Shown here: piece by piece, positions 59,193 to 64,000 of the stretch
Layout of the letters: every line of letters starts with the position of its first letter
Numbering within the stretch: the stretch's first letter is position 1
Source of the DNA: Streptomyces tsukubensis
GTDB lineage: Bacteria; Actinomycetota; Actinomycetes; Streptomycetales; Streptomycetaceae
Length of the DNA stretch: 64,000 bases
Direction: 5' to 3'
NCBI RefSeq assembly: GCF_003932715.1
Contig: NZ_CP020700.1
Span: 5,168,501 to 5,232,500, forward strand
Position numbers and translations under genes: made by a program
Notes under the pieces: generated by a model
What the model saw: the letters and a program-made list of their open reading frames with translations, nothing else
Told to the model about the DNA's origin: nothing
Databases searched by the model: none

Positions 59193-60298
59193 AGCGCCGC
59201 CAGTACGTCGTGGAGTGCGCCGATGACCTTGTCCTGCACGGCAGGGTCCAGCGAGGGGTACATCGGCAGCGAGAAGATCTCGTCGGCCACCGCCTCGGTG
59301 ACCGGCAGGGACCCGGCGGCGTATCCGAGGTGGGCGAAGCCGGTCATGGTGTGGACCGGCCACGGGTAGCTGATGTTCAGCGAGATGTCGTAGCTCTTCA
59401 GGGCCTCGATGATCGCGTCGCGCTGCGGATGGCGCACCACGTACACGTAGTAGACGTGGTCGTTGCCCGGCGCGATCGACGGCAGCACCAGATCGGTGTC
59501 GGCGAGCCCCTCCGCGTAGCGCCGGGCCACCTCGCGCCGCCCCTCCAGGTAGGTGTCGAGCCTGCGGAGCTTGCGGCGGAGGATCTCGGCGTGCAGTTCG
59601 TCCAGCCGGCTGTTGTGCCCCGGTGTCCGGACGACGTAGTAGCGCTCCTCCATGCCGTAGTAGCGCAGCCGCCGGAGATTGGCGTCCACTTCCGGGTCGG
59701 AGGTGAGGACGGCGCCGCCGTCGCCGTACGCCCCGAGCACCTTGGTGGGGTAGAAGGAGAACGCGGCCGCGGCCCCCCAGGTACCGGCGAGCTGCCCGTG
59801 GCGGCGGGCCCCGTGGGCCTGCGCGCAGTCCTCGAAGACCAGCAGCCCGTGCTCGTCGGCCACGGCCTGCAGGGCGGTCATGTCGACGCACTGGCCGTAG
59901 AGATGCACCGGGAGCAGGCATTTGGTGCGCGGGGTGACGGCGGCGGCGATCTGCTCGACGTCCATCAGGTACGTGTCGGGGTGGACGTCGACGAAGACGG
60001 GCGTCGCCCCGACCGAGTCGATGGCCACCACGGTCGGCGCCGCGGTGTTGGAGACGGTGATCACCTCGTCGCCCGGGCCCACGCCGATCGCCTGGAGCCC
60101 CAGCTTGAGCGCGTTGGTGCCGTTGTCGACGCCCACGGTGTGACCGGCCCCGTGGTAGGCGGCGAACTCCTCCTCGAAGCCGCGTCCGCTGGCGCCGAGC
60201 ACGAGCTGCCCGGACCGCAGGACGGTCTCGATCGCGTCGTGGATGTCGTCCCGCTCGTTCTCGTACTCGCGCAGGTAGTCCCATACGTAAGTGGTCAT
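59189..60298 (-). CDS. DegT/DnrJ/EryC1-type dTDP-sugar C-3 aminotransferase
   Basis: 369 aa, ATG 60298. PLP aminotransferase with catalytic K186 in [15 protein letters not shown] and the [32 protein letters not shown] and [15 protein letters not shown] segments. The opening [20 protein letters not shown] is characteristic of TylB/DesV-like C-3 transaminases that aminate 3-keto-6-deoxyhexoses. It precedes an N,N-dimethyltransferase, so a 3-dimethylamino sugar is expected. Confidence 0.93.
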   Translation of the reverse strand: MTTYVWDYLREYENERDDIHDAIETVLRSGQLVLGASGRGFEEEFAAYHGAGHTVGVDNGTNALKLGLQAIGVGPGDEVITVSNTAAPTVVAIDSVGATPVFVDVHPDTYLMDVEQIAAAVTPRTKCLLPVHLYGQCVDMTALQAVADEHGLLVFEDCAQAHGARRHGQLAGTWGAAAAFSFYPTKVLGAYGDGGAVLTSDPEVDANLRRLRYYGMEERYYVVRTPGHNSRLDELHAEILRRKLRRLDTYLEGRREVARRYAEGLADTDLVLPSIAPGNDHVYYVYVVRHPQRDAIIEALKSYDISLNISYPWPVHTMTGFAHLGYAAGSLPVTEAVADEIFSLPMYPSLDPAVQDKVIGALHDVLAAL

Positions 60299-60347
60299 GG
60301 GCGAGTCACTGTCTCCGCTCGTCTCGGGGGGTACGCCTGGCTGGGGC

Positions 60348-61058
60348 TCACTGCCGTACGCCGACGAACAGACCGCGGCCGGTCGGATCGCCGGGGAGGT
60401 ACTCGACGGTGCACCCCGCGTCGGTGAACGCCGCGAGGTACTCGTCCTTGGTGAAGAGGGTGAGCACGTCGACCTCGGTGAACTCCTTGATGCCGTCGCG
60501 GTCGCCGACCAGGAAGCGCACCTCCATCCTGGTCGCGCGGCCCTGGAGGGTCGAATGCGAGATCCGGGCCACGGTACGGCCGTTCTCCCGGCCGAGGTCA
60601 CCCGCGACATAGCCTTCGACATGGTCCTCGGGGAACCACCACGGTTCGATGACGAGCACCCCGCCCGGCCGCAGATGGCCGGCCATCGACCGCACCGCGT
60701 CCCGCATATCGGACACCGTGCCCAGATAGCCGATGGCGCAGAACATGCACACGACCGCGTCGAAGGTGCGGCCGAGGTCGAAGGCGCGCATATCGCCCGG
60801 GTGCACGGTCACGTCCGGCAGCCGCTGATGCGCCAGCTCCCGCATGGGATCCGCGATCTCCAGGCCCTCGGTGTGCTTGAACAGCGCTTCGAACGTCTCC
60901 AGATGAGCCCCGGTGCCGCAGGCCACGTCGAGCAGGGAGTCCGCCTCCGGACACCGCGTCCGCACCAGTTCCGTGACATAGGCGGCCTCCGCGGGCCAGT
61001 CCTTGCCCCGGCTGCGGTAGAAGATCTCGTAGACCTCCGCCAGCTCCTGTCCGTACAT
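60348..61058 (-). CDS. dTDP-aminosugar N,N-dimethyltransferase (DesVI/TylM1-like)
   Basis: 236 aa, ATG preceded by AGGAG. SAM-binding motif LLDVACGTG (42-50) and the family stretches [50 protein letters not shown] and a C-terminal [12 protein letters not shown]. These match the DesVI/TylM1 group that methylates the C-3 amino group twice. Cotranscribed with the aminotransferase. The C-terminal end is similar to that of the partial gene at 63918. Confidence 0.93.
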   Translation of the reverse strand: MYGQELAEVYEIFYRSRGKDWPAEAAYVTELVRTRCPEADSLLDVACGTGAHLETFEALFKHTEGLEIADPMRELAHQRLPDVTVHPGDMRAFDLGRTFDAVVCMFCAIGYLGTVSDMRDAVRSMAGHLRPGGVLVIEPWWFPEDHVEGYVAGDLGRENGRTVARISHSTLQGRATRMEVRFLVGDRDGIKEFTEVDVLTLFTKDEYLAAFTDAGCTVEYLPGDPTGRGLFVGVRQ

Positions 61059-61094
61059 CTGCTCTCCTGTCGAGGTCGGTCGAAGGGCGCCCGG

Positions 61095-61874
61095 TCACTC
61101 GTCGACCATGGCGACCGCCCTGGTCCAGCCCGCGCCCGCGCCCGCGATCTTCACGGGGAAGCACACGACGGTGAACCCGTACGGCGCGGGCAGGGCATCG
61201 AGGTTCGCCAGGCGTTCGACCTGGCAGTACTCCCGGTCGCGGCCGGTGAAGTGGGCGGGCCACAGCACCGAACGGTCACCCGTGCGCCGGTAGCGGTCGA
61301 TGATGTCGGTGAACGGGGCGTCCAGGCTGAACGCGTCCGTCCCGATCACCCGCACCCCCAGATCCAGCAGCAGTTCCACGGCCGGCCCGTCCAGCCCGGC
61401 GAACTCGGTGAAGTACTCCGGGGTGCCCGCCCGCGCCGAGGCGCCGGTGTTCAGCAGGACGATGTCCAGCGGCGCCGGGGTGCGGCCGATCCGCCCGAAC
61501 TCCTTCTCCAGCCGCTCCGGGCCGACGGCACCGGTCGGCGCGTCGGTGAGGTCGAGCACGATGCCCGGATTGCAGAACCACTCCAGCGGCATCCGGTCGA
61601 TGTGCTTCGGTACGCCGTCGCCGTACCCGGCCCGGGAGCCGTAGTGCGAGGGCGCGTCGACATGCGTGCCGGTGTGCGAGGTCAGGGTCAGCCGGTCGAG
61701 CGACAGGAACTCCCCGTCCGGCAGTTCGTCCGGGTCGAAGTCGATCCCGAAGTGCGTCCGCATCTCCGCGCTCATGTGCTCCGCCCCCTCCCGGGGCGAC
61801 AGCACCTCGTGGACGACGGGATCGGGTTCGTAAGAAGTGGCGTCCACCGCCGATGACAGGTCGATCAACCGCAC
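61095..61874 (-). CDS. Cyclase-superfamily (PF04199) protein
   Basis: 259 aa from the GTG at 61874 with GGGAGG six bases upstream; a longer frame is unlikely. Contains the metal-binding SHTGTHVDAPSHYG motif (HxGTHxD-x-P-x-H), LDLTDAPTGAVGP and a C-terminal FPVKIAGAGAGWTRAVAMVD. The family includes kynurenine formamidases and polyketide ring cyclases of the OxyN type; the neighbouring ACP and SnoaL-like genes favour a cyclase role here. First gene of the leftward operon, divergent from the SnoaL-like gene. Confidence 0.8.
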   Translation of the reverse strand: MRLIDLSSAVDATSYEPDPVVHEVLSPREGAEHMSAEMRTHFGIDFDPDELPDGEFLSLDRLTLTSHTGTHVDAPSHYGSRAGYGDGVPKHIDRMPLEWFCNPGIVLDLTDAPTGAVGPERLEKEFGRIGRTPAPLDIVLLNTGASARAGTPEYFTEFAGLDGPAVELLLDLGVRVIGTDAFSLDAPFTDIIDRYRRTGDRSVLWPAHFTGRDREYCQVERLANLDALPAPYGFTVVCFPVKIAGAGAGWTRAVAMVDE

Positions 61875-62063
61875 AGGGACCTCCCACTGCTGATGCGTAC
61901 CGCCTGCGCCGACGGAGCAGATCGTGCTCGGTGCGAACGGAGAAACGCTCAAACTTCGCTCGGTTCCCGCGCGTCGCGTTCGAGCCGATGGCGAACGCTG
62001 TCGGGAATCGTTCGCAGGTACCCCCTGTTCGGACCCGAACGGGACCAGCCTGAGGAGGACGCG
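61875..62063. promoter_or_regulatory. Divergent promoter with repeated CGAACG/CGTTCG motif
   Basis: 189 bases between the cyclase and SnoaL-like genes. The hexamer CGAACG or its complement occurs at 61934, 61977, 61992 and 62009. Two of these form a perfect inverted repeat, GCGTTCG-N9-CGAACGC (61976-61998). A cluster-specific regulator could bind here. Confidence 0.5.
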
Positions 62064-62507
62064 ATGGCAGTGACCACGGGGATCTCGTCGTCGGTCGAGT
62101 CCGTCTATGCCGAAGTGCAACAGTTCTACGCCCGCCACATGCATCTGCTGGATGCCGGGGACGGCGAGGGCTGGGCGCTGACCTTCACCGAGGACGGCTC
62201 GTTCGCGCCGCCCTCGCTGCCGGAGCCCGTCGTGGGCCGCGACGCCCTGGCCGAAGGGGTCAACAAGGCCGCTGCTGCGCTGACCGAGGCCGGCGAGGTG
62301 CACCGGCATCTGCTGAGCATGGTGGCGGTCGAGCACGGCGCGGACGGCGAACTGAGCGTCCGCTCGTACGCGCAGATCATCGCCACGCCCCGCGGCGGCA
62401 GCCCCCGGCTCCATCTGATGTGCGTCTGCGACGACGTGCTGGTCCGGGTGGACGGCGAACTGAAGGTGCGTGAGCGCCGGGTCACGCGGGACGACCGGCA
62501 GCCGTGA
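62064..62507 (+). CDS. SnoaL-like/NTF2-fold protein
   Basis: 147 aa, ATG preceded by GAGGAGG. A SnoaL-like fold: EVQQFYARHMHLLDAGDGEG, FTEDGSFAPPSLPEPVVGRD, and the later HRHLLSMVAVEHGADG. Such proteins are polyketide cyclases, hydroxylase components or ligand-binding proteins in aromatic polyketide clusters. Heads the rightward operon; the 4-ketoreductase follows after 54 bases. Confidence 0.85.
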   Translation: MAVTTGISSSVESVYAEVQQFYARHMHLLDAGDGEGWALTFTEDGSFAPPSLPEPVVGRDALAEGVNKAAAALTEAGEVHRHLLSMVAVEHGADGELSVRSYAQIIATPRGGSPRLHLMCVCDDVLVRVDGELKVRERRVTRDDRQP

Positions 62508-62561
62508 CCCCGCAGCCGGAAGAGGCGGGGCGGTCGAGGGCAGCGAGAGAGGGACGGCGTC

Positions 62562-63494
62562 ATGACCCCGAGTGATACGAGCCGGTCAGGAACGGTCGCC
62601 GTACTGGGCGCGACCGGCGGCATCGGACGACAGGTGAGCGCGGTGTTCTCGCGCGCGGGACACGAGGTCCTCGGCGTGGCCCGGCACCCCGCGCCGCACG
62701 CCGCCCACCACCCCTTCGTCCCGCTGGACGTGGCGGCGGCGGACCCGGCGGAGACCGCCGCGCTCCTCGCCGCGCGGAAGGTGGAGCTGGTGGTCAACGC
62801 CACGGGCGGCTGGGCGGTCACCGAGGAGGCGATGCACCACGCCCATGTGCGGCTGGTGGACCGGATGCTCGCCGCGGTCGCGGCACTGCCCACCCGGCCA
62901 CGCGTCGTCCATATCGGCAGTATCCACGAGTACGGTTTCGTACCGCCCGGCACCGCCATCGACGAAACGCTGGCGACCGATCCGAGCACCCCGTACGCCC
63001 GGACGAAACTCGCCGGCTCGCAGGCCGTGCTGGAGGCGGCCCGCGCCGGGGACGTCGACGGAGTCGTGCTGCGCGCCGTCAACGTCTGCGGGCCCTACCC
63101 GTCGGGGGCGAGCTTCCTGGGCGCCGTGCTGCAGCGGCTGCGCGCGGTGGCGCCGGGGGAGCGGCTGGAGCTGATGATCGCGGACGCCGCCCGCGACTAC
63201 ATCGACGTGCGCGACGTCGCCTCGGCGGTCCTGCGGGCCGCGGACGGGGCGGACTCCGGTGCCGTGTTCAACATCGGGCGCGGTGAGGCACCGACGATGC
63301 GGGACCTGGTGACGACCCTCGTCGACGTCGCCGGATTCCCGCCCGAAACCATCAAGGAGACCGGCGGGCCGGTGGAGAGCAAAGGCGGCGGCTGGACGAA
63401 GGCCGACATCCGCCGTGCGGAACGGGTGCTGGGCTGGCGCCCCGCCATCGGTCTGCGCGACTCCCTGCGCGATATGTGGGAGGCGCGGGATTGA
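62562..63494 (+). CDS. dTDP-4-keto-6-deoxyhexose 4-ketoreductase (SDR)
   Basis: 310 aa, ATG 62562. Extended SDR: nucleotide-binding GATGGIG (16-22), catalytic Tyr-Lys in STPYARTKLAG (Y145, K149), and RAVNVCGPYPSGASFLGAVL and IADAARDYIDVRDVASAVLR near the active site. It resembles the 4-ketoreductases that finish deoxysugars in aromatic-polyketide clusters. Runs into the acyl carrier protein gene. Confidence 0.88.
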   Translation: MTPSDTSRSGTVAVLGATGGIGRQVSAVFSRAGHEVLGVARHPAPHAAHHPFVPLDVAAADPAETAALLAARKVELVVNATGGWAVTEEAMHHAHVRLVDRMLAAVAALPTRPRVVHIGSIHEYGFVPPGTAIDETLATDPSTPYARTKLAGSQAVLEAARAGDVDGVVLRAVNVCGPYPSGASFLGAVLQRLRAVAPGERLELMIADAARDYIDVRDVASAVLRAADGADSGAVFNIGRGEAPTMRDLVTTLVDVAGFPPETIKETGGPVESKGGGWTKADIRRAERVLGWRPAIGLRDSLRDMWEARD

Positions 63495-63563
63495 CCCGCG
63501 CCCCCGCGCCCCACCGTTCGCCGACGAGCGTTTTCATCCCCCACGAGCTGAGAGGTGTGTGCG

Positions 63564-63821
63564 ATGAGTGAACTCACCCTGCCGGACCTGGTCGAGATCT
63601 TCCGGCAGTGCGCCGGCGAGGCGGAGGGAGCCGATCTGCAGAGCGACGACGTCGGGGACAGGGAGCTGGCGGCCCTCGGCTACGATTCGCTCGCCCTGCT
63701 GGAGGCGATCAGCCATGTCGAGCGGAAGTACGCGATCGGCATGCCGGACGCGGAGACCCGGATCCGGACGCTGAACGAATTCCTCGACGAGGCCAACGAA
63801 CAACTGACCCGGCAGCCCTGA
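63564..63821 (+). CDS. Acyl carrier protein
   Basis: 85 aa, ATG 63564 with GAGAGG upstream (an in-frame ATG-like extension at 63555 is weak). The phosphopantetheine site is GYDSLALLE (S42), and the overall four-helix pattern (TLPDLVEIFRQCAGEAEG, DELAALGY) fits a type II polyketide ACP. It implies ketosynthase alpha and beta genes nearby, to the right. Convergent with the partial methyltransferase across a tandem octamer repeat. Confidence 0.93.
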   Translation: MSELTLPDLVEIFRQCAGEAEGADLQSDDVGDRELAALGYDSLALLEAISHVERKYAIGMPDAETRIRTLNEFLDEANEQLTRQP

Positions 63822-63867
63822 AACCGCCGCCCTTCCCGTCCCCGACCCCGTCCCCTCGGTCCCGTTC

Positions 63868-63915
63868 GGTCCGCTGGTCCGCTGGTCCGCTGGTCCGCTG
63901 GTCCGCTGGTCCGCC
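63868..63915. repeat. Tandem octamer repeat
   Basis: Five perfect copies of GGTCCGCT followed by GGTCCGCC, 48 bases, between convergent genes (ACP and a methyltransferase). Such a repeat may vary in copy number between strains. No coding role is evident. Confidence 0.85.
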
Positions 63916-63917
63916 GG

Positions 63918-64000
63918 TCAGCCGGCGGACCTGACACCGACGAAGAGGCCGCGGCCTGCGGGCTCGACGGGGATGTAGTCGACGCCGAAACCGGCGGCCG
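63918..64000 (-). CDS. Second aminosugar N-methyltransferase, partial (C-terminus)
   Basis: The window ends in a minus-strand frame whose last residues are AAGFGVDYIPVEPAGRGLFV, then GVRSAG and stop. This is closely parallel to the end of the methyltransferase at 60348 ([19 protein letters not shown]). Only the last about 27 codons are visible, so activity cannot be judged. A second such gene suggests two N-methylated aminosugars, or a duplicated enzyme. Confidence 0.85.
   Translation of the reverse strand, partial: AAGFGVDYIPVEPAGRGLFVGVRSAG

Noticed and set aside
1..64000. CRISPR arrays, tRNA or rRNA genes, insertion sequences and integrase-type mobile elements.
   Set aside because: Scanned for repeats, clover-leaf-like signals and transposase or integrase motifs by eye; none were seen.

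Overview
The window is very GC-rich, its genes are packed tightly with many 4-base stop/start overlaps, and it encodes a chaplin, a melC tyrosinase pair, a complete conservon, a Tad pilus locus and a scatter of rare TTA (bldA-type) leucine codons. All of this points to a Streptomyces (or very close relative) chromosome, moving from the ordinary chromosome into a natural-product cluster at the right end. No rRNA, tRNA, CRISPR array or insertion sequence was recognised.

Layout. 1-8.5 kb: a cell-surface polysaccharide group (NodB deacetylase, GT4 glycosyltransferase with a large low-complexity insertion, Wzz-like membrane protein, CelD-type acyltransferase, secreted GH26-like hydrolase, ATP-grasp ligase, FAD monooxygenase). 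8.5-14.6 kb: small secreted proteins, a lone P450, melC1-melC2 (melanin) and a short chaplin. 15-22.6 kb: a D-amino-acid/sugar-acid catabolic block (N-acyl-D-amino acid deacylase, fold-III PLP deaminase, PfkB kinase, IclR regulator, RidA, GntP-family permease) with a palindromic operator in the divergent promoter. 22.8-33.7 kb: miscellaneous genes: Vat-like acetyltransferase, VOC protein, cupin, beta-lactamase-fold hydrolase, an AbiEii-type nucleotidyltransferase with a coupled small partner, a coupled three-gene operon of unknowns facing an XRE regulator that carries two TTA codons, a GNAT, a GT2, and a LysR regulator.

33.8-39.1 kb (minus strand): a full conservon, cvnA-cvnB-cvnC-cvnD followed by a CYP157-type P450 lacking the ExxR motif and a CYP154-type P450, all overlapping. 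39.7-43.4 kb: a secreted M14 carboxypeptidase and a GH18 chitinase with a DasR-type (dre) site upstream. 43.7-56.2 kb: a Tad/Flp pilus locus (zinc-ribbon protein with TTA codon, CpaB/SAF, TadZ, two TadE-like proteins, TadA, TadB, TadC, Flp pilin, TadG-like protein, lipoprotein, OmpA-like protein, secreted membrane-anchored protein). 56.2-64 kb: a TetR regulator and the edge of a biosynthetic cluster: RmlA (TTA codon), Gfo/Idh ketoreductase, C-3 aminotransferase, N-methyltransferase, PF04199 cyclase, SnoaL-like protein, 4-ketoreductase, an acyl carrier protein, and the end of a second N-methyltransferase. These would make dTDP-dimethylaminodeoxysugar(s) for an aromatic-polyketide-like product whose ketosynthases must lie to the right.

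Starts were chosen from ribosome-binding sites, stop/start overlaps and conserved N-termini; family assignments are from recognition of motifs, not from database searches.
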